Notes: a model not told the origin generated them from the letters alone. A DNA stretch of 62,095 nucleotides from CAZPRY01 sp964589175 (GCA_964589175.1 CAZPRY010000024.1:1-62095); one strand, 5' to 3'; shown: positions 52,212 through 61,989, counted from the first letter of the stretch. Numbers and translations are program-made.

Positions 52212-54833
52212 ATGAATATCCCGCGAATGAACCCGGAATACAATTGTGTCTACCGATGGTTTTTATTCCCGGGAATAATAATAGCATGCTGGCTGTGTTG
52301 GAGTTGTCGGCAAGAAACAGGAGATGCGTTGCAAAATATGGCCCTTGATGAAAACTGGAAGTTTCGAAACGCGGAAGAATCCGTTTGGCGGGTAGCCTCG
52401 GTTCCGGGCTGCATTCACACCGACCTGATTAATAACGGGTTGATTGAAGACCCGTTCTACCGGGTGAACGAGAAAGACTTGCAATGGATTAGCGAGAAAG
52501 ACTGGGAATACAAGACTCGTTTTGAACTTCCACCGGGATGGCTGCAAAGAGAAAATATCGAGTTACGGTTTGACGGGCTGGACACTCACGCCGATGTTTA
52601 CCTGAATGACGAATTGATTTTACGGGCGGAAAATATGTTTCGGACCTGGCGGGTGGACTGCAAGCCGTATCTGAAGCCGGGCGCGAATAGCCTGCGCGTC
52701 TATTTTCATTCGGTTTTTAAAATAAATCTGCCGAAATGGGAAAACGCACCCTTCCGGCTCCTGGCCTGGCCGAACAACGATCAGGCCGACGTCCAGGTCA
52801 ATATGTATTCACGCAAAGCCGGTTTTCATTTTGGCTGGGACTGGGGGCCGCGCCTGATTACAGCCGGCATCTGGCGGCCCGTGACGCTTCAGGCGTGGGA
52901 CGACTTTGTGATCCGCGAACTGTTCATCCGCCCGGATTCGGTGTCCGCTGAACGGGCCCGATTAACCGCCGTCGTGGAACTTGAGGCAAGCAAGGAACTG
53001 GCGGCCCGATTGCGAATTCAGACGGAGAAAACGGAGCTCGCCGATCGGGAAGTCTATCTATCCACCGGTAAAAACGTCATCGAGATTCCGGTTGAGATCG
53101 GGAATCCGCGTCTCTGGTGGTCGAACGGTTTAGGGGAACAGCCTCTGTATTCTTTTTCGGCGGAACTGACAGCAGGACAACATCATGAAGTTAAAACCGT
53201 CGAAACCGGCCTTCGTGATTTGAAGATTATTCGCCGCAAAGACAAGGACGGTGAGAGTTTCCATATCCAACTCAACGGCGTGCCGGTCTTTATGAAGGGC
53301 GCCAATTATATCCCGCAGGATAACTTTCAAAACCGCGTATCACCGCAGGATTATGAGCACCTGATCCGATCGGTGAGCGGGGCCAATATGAACATGCTGC
53401 GGGTTTGGGGCGGCGGCATATATGAGGAGGATCGGTTTTATGAGCTTTGCGATCGTTACGGCATTTTAATCTGGCAGGATTTTATGTTCGCCTGCGCGAT
53501 GTACCCGGCCGATGATGACTTTCTGTACAATGTCAGCGCCGAGATTAGCGACAATGTCCGCCGTCTGCGGAATCACCCCTCAATTGCTTTATACTGCGGC
53601 AACAACGAAAACGAGATCAGCTGGCATCAGTGGGAATGGAAGGCCTGCTATTCGGATGCGGTTCAGCAAGAGTATGAAAAAGATATGCGGGCGCTCTTTT
53701 ATGGGACGATTCCCGCCGCATTAAATGAAGTCGATCCGACACGGTACTATCATCCGACGTCACCGAACACCGGTTATAACGACATCGGTCCCGGAGAAGG
53801 GGACGTTCACTACTGGGGTGTCTGGCACGGCCGGGAGCCTTTTACGGAATACAACCGAAGCATCGGGCGCTTCATGAGTGAATACGGTTTTCAATCCTTC
53901 CCGGGAATGGCTACGATCGAAAAGTTTGCCGGGCCGCAAGACCTTTATCTCGATTCGGAAGTGATGCTGGCCCACCAGCGCTGTATGGCTGACAACCGCC
54001 GCGACCGGCAATACGGGAATCGCCTGATCAAAGAATACATGGCGCGCGATTACCGGATACCGCAAGAATTCGGCGATTTCGTCTATATCTCGCAGCTGCT
54101 GCAGGCGGGAGGCGTCAAACAGGCCATCGAAGCCCATCGCCGTGCGATGCCCTACTGCATGGGTTCGCTCTACTGGCAGATCAACGATTGCTGGCCGGTG
54201 GCCTCCTGGTCGAGTATCGACTATTACGGCAATTGGAAAGCACTGCATTACAGGGTCCGCGATGCCTATCGCACGTTTCTGATATCGGCAGTGGAAAACG
54301 ACGGGGCGCTGGATTTTTTTTTGGTTTCCGATTCGCTGAATCCGATCGCCGGCGACCTTACAATCCGGACTATGACTTTTGACGGGAAGCTTGTCTTTCA
54401 GAAGCAGCTTGTGCTGGACATTGCTCCCCGCGCCAGTCAGAAATATCACACCGAACAGATCGACGATCTCATCGGAAACCAGACGAAAGAAGGCGTTTTT
54501 CTCAGGCTCACACTTTGCGCGGCTGACGGGAAATTGCTTTCCGACAATAACTACTATTTTGTGCCCCTTAAAGATCTGAATTTACCGGTTCCTGAAATTC
54601 GGGTGAAGGCCGACCGAATTGATTGCGGGTACAGGATCGTTTTAAAGACGACTTGCCTGGCGAAGGATGTTTTCCTGCGGGTAAGAGATTTCGCCGGAAG
54701 CGCTTCTTTTTCGAATAACTATTTCGATTTGCTCCCGGGCGCTGAGGCGTTCCTGATCTTTTCCTGCGATACCGAGATACCGGATTTCGAAAAGCGGCTG
54801 GAAATTAAAACGCTAAGAGATACCTATGAATAG
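52212..54833 (+). CDS. Beta-mannosidase (GH2), lipoprotein
   Basis: 873 residues with an ideal GGAGG ribosome-binding site 8 bases upstream. The signal peptide ends at a Cys (CWSC at residue 32), suggesting a lipoprotein. GH2 layout: sugar-binding domain about 40-215 (VPGCIHTDLINNGLI, FDGLDTHADVYLND, GFHFGWDWGPRL), Ig-like domain, then the barrel with acid/base E466 in CGNNENE and nucleophile E557 in MSEYGFQSFP. These blocks are those of GH2 beta-mannosidases (exo-release of mannose from non-reducing ends), not beta-galactosidases. Acting in the periplasm, it complements the cytoplasmic epimerase-GH130 route. Confidence 0.95.
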   Translation: MNIPRMNPEYNCVYRWFLFPGIIIACWLCWSCRQETGDALQNMALDENWKFRNAEESVWRVASVPGCIHTDLINNGLIEDPFYRVNEKDLQWISEKDWEYKTRFELPPGWLQRENIELRFDGLDTHADVYLNDELILRAENMFRTWRVDCKPYLKPGANSLRVYFHSVFKINLPKWENAPFRLLAWPNNDQADVQVNMYSRKAGFHFGWDWGPRLITAGIWRPVTLQAWDDFVIRELFIRPDSVSAERARLTAVVELEASKELAARLRIQTEKTELADREVYLSTGKNVIEIPVEIGNPRLWWSNGLGEQPLYSFSAELTAGQHHEVKTVETGLRDLKIIRRKDKDGESFHIQLNGVPVFMKGANYIPQDNFQNRVSPQDYEHLIRSVSGANMNMLRVWGGGIYEEDRFYELCDRYGILIWQDFMFACAMYPADDDFLYNVSAEISDNVRRLRNHPSIALYCGNNENEISWHQWEWKACYSDAVQQEYEKDMRALFYGTIPAALNEVDPTRYYHPTSPNTGYNDIGPGEGDVHYWGVWHGREPFTEYNRSIGRFMSEYGFQSFPGMATIEKFAGPQDLYLDSEVMLAHQRCMADNRRDRQYGNRLIKEYMARDYRIPQEFGDFVYISQLLQAGGVKQAIEAHRRAMPYCMGSLYWQINDCWPVASWSSIDYYGNWKALHYRVRDAYRTFLISAVENDGALDFFLVSDSLNPIAGDLTIRTMTFDGKLVFQKQLVLDIAPRASQKYHTEQIDDLIGNQTKEGVFLRLTLCAADGKLLSDNNYYFVPLKDLNLPVPEIRVKADRIDCGYRIVLKTTCLAKDVFLRVRDFAGSASFSNNYFDLLPGAEAFLIFSCDTEIPDFEKRLEIKTLRDTYE

Positions 54834-54878
54834 ACGAAAGGACATATCATACACCTCCGGATTGTGGAAGCGATTGCG

Positions 54879-56195
54879 ATGAAAAAGGCCGTGCTGATCG
54901 CAGTAGTCCTGATTGTTCTCCTGATCTTCTCGTCGATCCGGATTCAGGCGCAGGACTTTGTCAAGGTCAAGGGCAAGCAGTTCGAGATCGGCGGTAAACG
55001 TTATTGCTTCCTGGGGACGAATCTGTGGTACGGATGCAATCTGGGTTCTTTGGGTGCGGGCGGTGACCGGGAGCGCCTGGTCCGCGAACTGGATCACCTG
55101 AAGTCGTTGGGCATCAGTAACGTCAGAGTTCTCGGCGCCTCGGAGGGCGCCCAGTTCAACACCGTCCGGCCTTCGCTTCAGCCGAAGCCCGGAGAATATG
55201 ACGAAGAGCTGCTGAAAGGCCTGGATTTTCTGCTGGCCGAGCTGGGCAAGCGCGGGATGTATGCGGTAATCTATTTGAATAATTACTGGGTTTGGTCGGG
55301 CGGGATGTCACAGTATGTGGCCTGGGGGGAAAACAGGGATGTTCCCAATCCCTTCAAGGAGGGCAACAACTGGGATGAATTCATGCGCTATAGCGCCAAA
55401 TTTTATCGGAACAAGGAAGCCAATCAGCAATACCGGATATATATAGAAATGCTGGTCAGCCGAATCAACTCCTGCAGCGGTCTTTGCTACCGCGATGATC
55501 CGGCGATTATGGCCTGGCAGCTGGCGAACGAACCCCGCCCCGGTGACGGTCTTTGGGGTGAAGCGAACTTCGCTGTCTTCCGGGAGTGGATCGACGAGAC
55601 CGCCACGTTTATTAAAGTGCTTGATCCGAACCACCTGGTTTCCACCGGCAACGAAGGCACGGCGGGCTCGATGTGGTCCGAAAAGCTATACCGCGACATC
55701 CATCGCTCTGAGAACATCGACTATATGACGGTTCACCTCTGGATTTTGAACTGGCGCTGGTACGATCCGTTGCATGCCCGGAAAACTTATCCGAAGGCCG
55801 AAAAACAAGCCTTGAAGTATCTTCGGCAGCATATCGATTTTGCAGACGAACTTGGCAAACCGCTGATCCTCGAAGAGTTCGGGATACCGCGTGACCGGCA
55901 CTCTTATTTTCCCGCTGCCACGACGAAATACAGAGATCGATACTTCTCGCAAATTTTTTCCACGATTTATAAGAACGCAAAACAGAGTGGGCCGCTGACG
56001 GGCAGCAACTTCTGGACCTGGTCCGGCGAAGGCCTCCCGAGAGATCCGCAGGACGCGCGTTGGATCGACGGCGATCCCTTAACCGGCGATCCGCCCCAGG
56101 AGCCGCAGGGGCGCAACTCGGTTTTCGACCACGATGAGAGCACGCTGAAGATTTTGCGGAATTTCGCTGAAAAGATGAATCAACTCTGTGAATAA
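54879..56195 (+). CDS. GH5_7-like endo-beta-1,4-mannanase
   Basis: 438 residues from ATG 54879 (GGAAG ribosome-binding site; a GTG 15 bases earlier is possible). Signal peptide MKKAVLIAVVLIVLLIFS. The sequence follows the eukaryote-like GH5_7 mannanases: GGKRYCFLGTNLWYGCNLG, LKSLGISNVRVLGASEG, IYLNNYWVWSGGMSQYV, acid/base E218 in WQLANEPRPG, TVHLWILNW and nucleophile E333 in LILEEFGIPR, then FWTWSGEG. It hydrolyses internal mannosidic bonds in mannan and glucomannan. The gene is 45 bases after the beta-mannosidase. No binding module or sorting domain is present, so the periplasm is likely. Confidence 0.93.
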   Translation: MKKAVLIAVVLIVLLIFSSIRIQAQDFVKVKGKQFEIGGKRYCFLGTNLWYGCNLGSLGAGGDRERLVRELDHLKSLGISNVRVLGASEGAQFNTVRPSLQPKPGEYDEELLKGLDFLLAELGKRGMYAVIYLNNYWVWSGGMSQYVAWGENRDVPNPFKEGNNWDEFMRYSAKFYRNKEANQQYRIYIEMLVSRINSCSGLCYRDDPAIMAWQLANEPRPGDGLWGEANFAVFREWIDETATFIKVLDPNHLVSTGNEGTAGSMWSEKLYRDIHRSENIDYMTVHLWILNWRWYDPLHARKTYPKAEKQALKYLRQHIDFADELGKPLILEEFGIPRDRHSYFPAATTKYRDRYFSQIFSTIYKNAKQSGPLTGSNFWTWSGEGLPRDPQDARWIDGDPLTGDPPQEPQGRNSVFDHDESTLKILRNFAEKMNQLCE

Positions 56196-56263
56196 TCTCT
56201 AATAGGGCTAAATTAACGGTCGTGTTTTCTGCGGCTTCGGCCGTGAATATCAGTTTCGTGAGA

Positions 56264-57496
56264 ATGAAGGGAAGCAAACCGTTAAACAGTGTACTGATCA
56301 AGCCCGCCGGGCCGGACTGCAATCTGGCCTGCGAATACTGCTTTTACCTGGGGAAAGCGCAGCTCTTCCCGGAAATGCCGCATCACCGCATGCCGGAAGA
56401 TGTTCTGGAAGCGCTGGTCCGGCAGATGCTGGAGCAGGGTTCGCCCTCCATCTCCTTCGCCTGGCAGGGCGGCGAGCCAACGTTGATGGGGCTGCCGTTT
56501 TATGAAAAGGCCGTTGAATATCAAAAGCGCTTTGGTAACGGCAGGATTGTTGGAAATTCGCTGCAGACGAACGGTTTGTTGATTGATGCAGATTGGGCGG
56601 ACTTTTTACGCGAGAACAATTTTTTAGTTGGGCTGTCGATCGATGGACCGCAACATGTCCACGATCATTATCGAAAAAACATTGCGGGGGATGGCTCCTG
56701 GGAAAGAGTCTCCCGCGCCGCCGGACTGCTTTTTGAGAAAGGGGCCGAAGTCAACGCCTTGGCCACCGTGACCGATTATTCCGCCGGTTTTTCCGATGAA
56801 ATCTATGATTACCTGAGAAGTCTGGGCTTCGCGTTTATGCAATTCATCCCCATCCTGGAGCGGGCCGAAAATGGCGAAGATGTTGCCCAATTTTCCGCCT
56901 CGGCGGATGCCTATGGTCACTTTCTGTGCCGGCTCTTCGATCGCTGGATGGCGGATTTTCAGGACGGTGAACCGACCACCTCGATTCGCTATTTCGATTC
57001 GCTTTTCTATCGCTACGTCGGATTGCAGCCGCCGGATTGCAGCCTGATGGAGGCCTGTGGACCTTACGTCGTCGTGGAACACAACGGTGACGTCTATTCC
57101 TGTGATTTTTTTGTGGAACCGCGCTGGAAGCTCGGCAATGTCCTGATCGACAGACTAACCGATCTGCTCAATTCACCCACGCAGCAGCGCTTCGGAGAGC
57201 GCAAAGCCGCCTGGCCGGATCAATGCGAAATCTGCAAATGGCTTCCCTATTGCTACGGAGGCTGCCCCAAAGATCGTATCAACGGCATGAATCATTTTTG
57301 CGAATCCGCTCAGATGTTTTTGGAACATGCCGATTCCCGGATGCAGGCCTTGGCGGACGAGTGGAAACGGCGGAATCTTCACCAGCCGTCTTCTCCGACT
57401 ACGCATATCCCGAAAGACATCGGGCGCAACGATCCATGTCCCTGCGGCAGCGGCAGGAAGTATAAACATTGCTGTATGAATGATCCGCGGCGCTAA
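56264..57496 (+). CDS. Anaerobic sulfatase-maturase-like radical SAM/SPASM protein with SEC-C tail
   Basis: 410 residues from ATG 56264 (frame open from 56222). Radical SAM cluster motif C-N-L-A-C-E-Y-C (CX3CX2C) near residue 18, WQGGEPTLMG, LQTNGLLID, SIDGP, and a SPASM region with Cys clusters (SCDFFVEPRWKLGN, CEICKWLPYCYGGCPKDR). These are the marks of anSME, which converts a Cys or Ser of sulfatases to formylglycine. The end carries a SEC-C zinc motif (DPCPCGSGRKYKHCC). No sulfatase is encoded in this window, so its client is elsewhere or of another kind. It is the last gene of the operon, 68 bases after the mannanase. Confidence 0.88.
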   Translation: MKGSKPLNSVLIKPAGPDCNLACEYCFYLGKAQLFPEMPHHRMPEDVLEALVRQMLEQGSPSISFAWQGGEPTLMGLPFYEKAVEYQKRFGNGRIVGNSLQTNGLLIDADWADFLRENNFLVGLSIDGPQHVHDHYRKNIAGDGSWERVSRAAGLLFEKGAEVNALATVTDYSAGFSDEIYDYLRSLGFAFMQFIPILERAENGEDVAQFSASADAYGHFLCRLFDRWMADFQDGEPTTSIRYFDSLFYRYVGLQPPDCSLMEACGPYVVVEHNGDVYSCDFFVEPRWKLGNVLIDRLTDLLNSPTQQRFGERKAAWPDQCEICKWLPYCYGGCPKDRINGMNHFCESAQMFLEHADSRMQALADEWKRRNLHQPSSPTTHIPKDIGRNDPCPCGSGRKYKHCCMNDPRR

Positions 57497-57540
57497 ATCG
57501 GGTTCTCGCGGCAACTGATTTTAGATTTAAGGTAAAAATT

Positions 57541-58740
57541 CTAGAAATAGAAACCCAATCCCAATAGTACACTCGGTCCGGACAAATTAGCCTTCAGATC
57601 TTCAGGAACGTTAATCCAAAACATCCCATCATGGCCCTCAAACGGATCTGCTTTCATTGTGCCTATTTTATACTGTATTTTTGTCGACAGGGCGAGACGA
57701 GGGCTGATAAAATATTCGAATCCCACTCCGACACTTGCCAGCAGTGTTGTAAAATCACCCTCAGGCAATTCAGTAATTTCGAACCCAAGAGGTAAAGGCT
57801 GAGGATCGAGTATTTTAAGATCGTAGGTAATATTGAGTTGTGAAATTTCAATACCGCCGTTGATGAAGGCGTTCAATTTTTGCCCAAGATTCAGGACATA
57901 ATACGCTTCGATCGGAAAACCGAATCCTGATCCGGATCCGATTATTTGTCCGGTAAAAGGGTATCCCGGATTACCAAACCAGGGCAATGAGGTCCCGTCG
58001 ACATCAGCATAAATGATATCTCCGAACGTTGAGTTAATACCGATGGAAAGCATCAATGTTTCGGAAAACCGGTAACGGAAATCGATCCCGACGGGTCGGG
58101 CGATAATTGTACTCTTATCCTTGCCGGAATACAGAGAAGGTTCGTTGCTGGAAAAGGTCGCACCGGTAGACAGGCCGATTCCGATCCCCATCTTTTCAAC
58201 GTAGGCCATTTCCAGCTGATGGGCGACCGCGATCATCTCGGTTATTTTAACCGACACTAATTCTCCGGCTATTATTTTACCGTTCTGGACATTCACCATA
58301 CTGGCGTTGATATTGAAAACATCGCCCAATTCGGTGACACTGCCCATCAGGAGTACATCGGTATTCAATAATTGCCCGAACTGTATTGTAGAGGCTTCAT
58401 CGGTTAAGCCGGATAGTTGGAGCTGCTGTTCTTCGATAATTTTATCCAGCCGTTTGCGCTCAATGACATTGAATACAATCGACTCCGAGAAATAGCTTTG
58501 CAGCAATTCCGCGACGGCTTCCCCGATGCGTTTTTCCCTGGCCAGATCCGAAATGTTTTCAAAATTCAGGATGGCAAGATTTTGCCTGAAATCCACTTCA
58601 GAGTTTTGCCGATACGAGCGGGTCAATGATTTTGAGAGATCGGCGATTTTCTTATTAATTTCGGATTCCTGTCCATTTACACAAATTGCCGTTGACAGGA
58701 TCAGAGCGATCAAGATGCCGGAACGAGCGATACGTTTCAT
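57541..58740 (-). CDS. CsgG/FlgO-like lipoprotein-type domain fused to an outer-membrane beta-barrel
   Basis: 399 residues from ATG 58740, with a GGAGG ribosome-binding site 5 bases upstream; the frame opens 14 codons earlier without such a site. A signal peptide (SGILIALILSTAICVNG) is followed by a CsgG/FlgO-like domain about 35-180 (RQNLAILNFENISDLAREKRIGEAVAELL, VIERKRLDKIIEEQQLQLSG, GQLLNTDVLLMGSV, MVNVQNGKIIAGE). The remainder (about 200-399) has alternating barrel strands and ends GLGFYF. CsgG-like domains form export pores or periplasmic complexes at the outer membrane; here the barrel may anchor it. It converges with the maturase gene. Function unknown. Confidence 0.78.
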   Translation of the reverse strand: MKRIARSGILIALILSTAICVNGQESEINKKIADLSKSLTRSYRQNSEVDFRQNLAILNFENISDLAREKRIGEAVAELLQSYFSESIVFNVIERKRLDKIIEEQQLQLSGLTDEASTIQFGQLLNTDVLLMGSVTELGDVFNINASMVNVQNGKIIAGELVSVKITEMIAVAHQLEMAYVEKMGIGIGLSTGATFSSNEPSLYSGKDKSTIIARPVGIDFRYRFSETLMLSIGINSTFGDIIYADVDGTSLPWFGNPGYPFTGQIIGSGSGFGFPIEAYYVLNLGQKLNAFINGGIEISQLNITYDLKILDPQPLPLGFEITELPEGDFTTLLASVGVGFEYFISPRLALSTKIQYKIGTMKADPFEGHDGMFWINVPEDLKANLSGPSVLLGLGFYF

Positions 58741-58782
58741 TTTTCCTCCAGTGTACCGAATAATTTTGAAGTCAGTTTTCAA

Positions 58783-59149
58783 CGAAAGTTTTTTATGTTC
58801 AAAAGCGGTTTAATATAAAATAAAAATTATTGTCAGGAACAGAAAAAATTACAATCTCATCAAAAAGAAGAACCGAATTCAAAAAAATGTGACAACATTG
58901 ATCAGAAAATATGAGGGCCGGTGAATATCCCATCGGCCCGATCTATTAATAATGAATATGATGTTGACAGTGTCGCGGCTAAAACCAGTACAGATTATCA
59001 AGGGCCTCGATATTCTCGCGTAATTCGGGATACTGTTCCGGCAACCGTTCGACTTTTTTCCTGATATCTCCAAAGTTTCAAATTTCAAACATAAGACGGT
59101 ACGCGTCTCGACAAAGTTTTATGTTAAAAAATCGCTTCTGAATTTTGCA
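58783..59149. other. Divergent intergenic region with a possible gene remnant
   Basis: AT-rich. On the minus strand, 59077 to 58979 reads about 32 protein-like codons ending in a stop (PEQYPELRENIEALDNLYWF), with no start and a stop just upstream, suggesting a decayed gene end. No promoter for the CsgG-like gene is clear. Confidence 0.25.
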
Positions 59150-59178
59150 TTGAAACTGGCCGGGAAATGATATATACT
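59150..59178 (+). promoter_or_regulatory. Sigma70-type promoter of the GH106-like gene
   Basis: TTGAAA (59150-59155), exactly 17 bases, TATACT (59173-59178), 33 bases before the ATG at 59212. No CGAAA-type LacI box is seen here, so this gene is probably outside that regulon. Confidence 0.65.
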
Positions 59179-59211
59179 GTGAAGTCCGACAGGTAAAATT
59201 TGATATTGTTC

Positions 59212-61989
59212 ATGAAACCGGAAACAAAGGAAGCCTCTTTGAAATTCAAATTCTGTTTTATTCTGCCTCTGCTTGGGATTTTGTCTGGGCTCGGGACCTG
59301 TTCTTCCCGCCAGGAAGCCGGCGATTTGCGCGAGTCTTTTCTGAATCCGCCGGATGAAAACCGGCCGTGGGTGTACTGGTTCTGGAACGGCGATATCGAT
59401 TCAGCCGGTATTCGTTTTCAACTGGCCAAGATGCGGGACAGTCAAACGGTTTCAACGATTGTAATCCTGGGCTGGGAAGGGCTCATGACTGAATACCTTT
59501 CCGGGGAGTGGTTCGATCTGGTGAAATATGCCTGCGATGAGGCCGATGAGCTGGGATTGAAGATTTGCCTTTACGACGAATGGTGCTGGCCGAGCGGGCA
59601 TGCCGGCGGTCTCGTGCTGAAAAACCGTCCGGAATTGAGGAGCAAGTGTCTGACCGAATCAATCCAAGAGTTTCAAGGTCCCGGCCAATTTTCAGAAGCA
59701 TTAGACGAAAAACCGGTTGCAGTACTGGCGGTACCGGTCATCAACGGAAAGTCCGAATTCGAGCAGGCCATTGATCTGAGCGCTTGCTATCATGACGGCC
59801 GCATCGAATGGCCGACGCCGCAAGGCGCATGGAGGATTTTTATATACAAAATGCAACCGGGCATTTTCCGGCCCGTTTTTGCCGATAACTATTACGTCGA
59901 TCTGCTCGACCCGCGCGTGGCGCAGGAATTCATGCGCATCACCTACGAGCCCTATTTCCGCAAAATGCCGCACTATTTCGGTAGCGTCATCGGCGCGATA
60001 ATGACCGACGAACCGGGTGTCTACCAAAATCTCAAGCCCTGGGGCATCAATCCCGGGGCGGCCGCCTGGACGCCGCAGTTTCCGGCAGAGTTCCGAAAAC
60101 GCAAGGGCTACGATCTCGTCCCCAACCTGTCGGCGTTGTGGCATGATCTAGGAAAAGAGTCCGTCCACGTGCGTAACGATTACTACGATGTCGTCGCCGG
60201 CTTGCTGCAGGATTCGTATTTCAAACCGCTGCAGGAATGGGCGCAGGAGCACGGCATCCAGCTGATTATTCAACCGGCCCACGAAGAAACGCTGAAGTAC
60301 TCGACGATCATGCAGGGCGATTATTTCGGAGCGATGCAGTCCTCGCACATCAAAAGCGCCGATGCCGTGTACAATTGGGATAAGAGAGCCCTAACGCCTA
60401 AAATCGCCGCTTCGACGGCCCGCTGCGCCGGAACGCAGAAACTCTATTGCGAGGTGTTCGGGGCCTACGGCTGGTCGATCACCCCGGAGACGATGAAAGC
60501 TGTGACGGATTGGCTACACGTGCATGGCGTGAATCACCTCATGATGAGCTCGTTTTATTACGATTTCCAGGGCGACTGGCGGCTGGAAATTCCGCCGTCA
60601 CTGTTTTACCGCACGAACTACTGGCCCTTTCTGCGGAACTTTACGAACTACAGCGCGCGGCTTTCGGTAATACTTGCGGGCGGGCAGAACGTCGCGAATA
60701 TCGCCGTGCTCTATCCCGACCGCACGGCGCGGGCGGCGCTCAGCCTGCAGGATGAAACGGCGGTAGATTCCCTGGATCGCAATTTCCAAGGATTGTGCGA
60801 GCAATTGCTGGCCCGTCAGTGGGATTATGATATTCTCAACGAAGCGGCGCTGCAGACCAAGACGAAAATTCGTCGTGTAAACGGGAAAACGATTGTGCGG
60901 CTTGCGGCGGGTGAAGTAGAGACGGATTACGATCTGCTTATCTTGCCTTGGGTGACGGTTATTGAAAAAGAAACTTTAGCGAAATTGAGGGCTTGGCGCA
61001 AGCGCGGCGGCCGGCTGCTTTTTATCGGCGAAAAACCACGGTGGGACAATCGCGGGGAATCCTTGGGTGATGAATTCGAGTACACGTTTTTATTGTCCGA
61101 AACGGGCCGAGAATTGACAGACTGGCTCGCGGGCGAGATGCAGCCCGACGTGCAGTTGCGCGAGGAGAATCCGGCCGTGAACTACATTCACAAGCGCAAG
61201 GCCGGACTCGACATTTATTTTATCTCAAATCACGACAGCCTGCCGGTTGAGAACACGATCTCTTTTACTGTCGGGGGAACGCCGCAGGCCTGGAATCCCG
61301 AAGATGGCTGCATCCGCCCAGTTTTTGAATACAGCCGGGAAAATGGCCAAACCGTGATGCCGTTGCGCCTGGAACCATTCGGCTCACAGTTAATTGTATT
61401 CGATCCGTCTGCGGACATGGTGCCGCGCGTGGTCGCGACGAATATGAAGATTCGTGATCTGAAAAACACAGCCAGTCGCATTCGGACGACGGCCGAAGCC
61501 CAATCCGGTGGTGAAAATTTTGTCGAACTGGATTGGCGCGGCCGGCGTTATTCACAAACGTTCCAAGCAACCATCGACACCGTTGCTCTGGCGGATGCCT
61601 GGCGCTTCGAGCCCGGGGACGGATCGTTTGAGTCGGAATACCGCAAGTCGGGCAGTTGGACGGATACGCATTCCCATTTCTCGGGAATCGGCATCTACAC
61701 GCAAAGTTTTTCCGTGGATTCGGCATGGCTGCAGGATGACCGGCGCGTCTATCTCGACCCCGGCCGGATTGAACATAGCCTGGAACTTCGCGTAAATGGC
61801 GAAGTAGTCGGTCAGCGCTGCTGGAAGCCGCTGTATATGGAGATAAGTGATTACCTTCGAGAGGGAGAGAACCGGTTGGAACTGCGTATCGCTAACTCCA
61901 TGGCCAATGCGCGCGAGGGCAGAAGTGAGCCGTCGGGATTACTGGGCGAAGTGAAGTTGATCGTTCGCCCGGTAGTGAAGTTCGAGTGA
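59212..61989 (+). CDS. GH106-like glycoside hydrolase (alpha-L-rhamnosidase type), lipoprotein
   Basis: 925 residues from ATG 59212. The signal peptide ends with lipobox LGTC. The opening NPPDENRPWVYWFWNGDIDSAGIRFQLAKMR, then LYDEWCWPSGHAGG, GAIMTDEPGVY, and HVHGVNHLMMSSFYYD are typical of the GH106 alpha-L-rhamnosidase-like superfamily. A glutamine-amidotransferase-like Rossmann part (about 540-640; DLLILPWVTVIEKETLAKLRAWRKRGGRLLFIG) and a C-terminal GH2-type sugar-binding sandwich (about 800-925; HSLELRVNGEVVGQRCWKPLYMEISDYLREGENRLELRIANS) follow. It would act in the periplasm or on the cell surface on rhamnose-containing glycans such as pectin side chains, but many relatives are uncharacterised. 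Confidence 0.75.
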   Translation: MKPETKEASLKFKFCFILPLLGILSGLGTCSSRQEAGDLRESFLNPPDENRPWVYWFWNGDIDSAGIRFQLAKMRDSQTVSTIVILGWEGLMTEYLSGEWFDLVKYACDEADELGLKICLYDEWCWPSGHAGGLVLKNRPELRSKCLTESIQEFQGPGQFSEALDEKPVAVLAVPVINGKSEFEQAIDLSACYHDGRIEWPTPQGAWRIFIYKMQPGIFRPVFADNYYVDLLDPRVAQEFMRITYEPYFRKMPHYFGSVIGAIMTDEPGVYQNLKPWGINPGAAAWTPQFPAEFRKRKGYDLVPNLSALWHDLGKESVHVRNDYYDVVAGLLQDSYFKPLQEWAQEHGIQLIIQPAHEETLKYSTIMQGDYFGAMQSSHIKSADAVYNWDKRALTPKIAASTARCAGTQKLYCEVFGAYGWSITPETMKAVTDWLHVHGVNHLMMSSFYYDFQGDWRLEIPPSLFYRTNYWPFLRNFTNYSARLSVILAGGQNVANIAVLYPDRTARAALSLQDETAVDSLDRNFQGLCEQLLARQWDYDILNEAALQTKTKIRRVNGKTIVRLAAGEVETDYDLLILPWVTVIEKETLAKLRAWRKRGGRLLFIGEKPRWDNRGESLGDEFEYTFLLSETGRELTDWLAGEMQPDVQLREENPAVNYIHKRKAGLDIYFISNHDSLPVENTISFTVGGTPQAWNPEDGCIRPVFEYSRENGQTVMPLRLEPFGSQLIVFDPSADMVPRVVATNMKIRDLKNTASRIRTTAEAQSGGENFVELDWRGRRYSQTFQATIDTVALADAWRFEPGDGSFESEYRKSGSWTDTHSHFSGIGIYTQSFSVDSAWLQDDRRVYLDPGRIEHSLELRVNGEVVGQRCWKPLYMEISDYLREGENRLELRIANSMANAREGRSEPSGLLGEVKLIVRPVVKFE

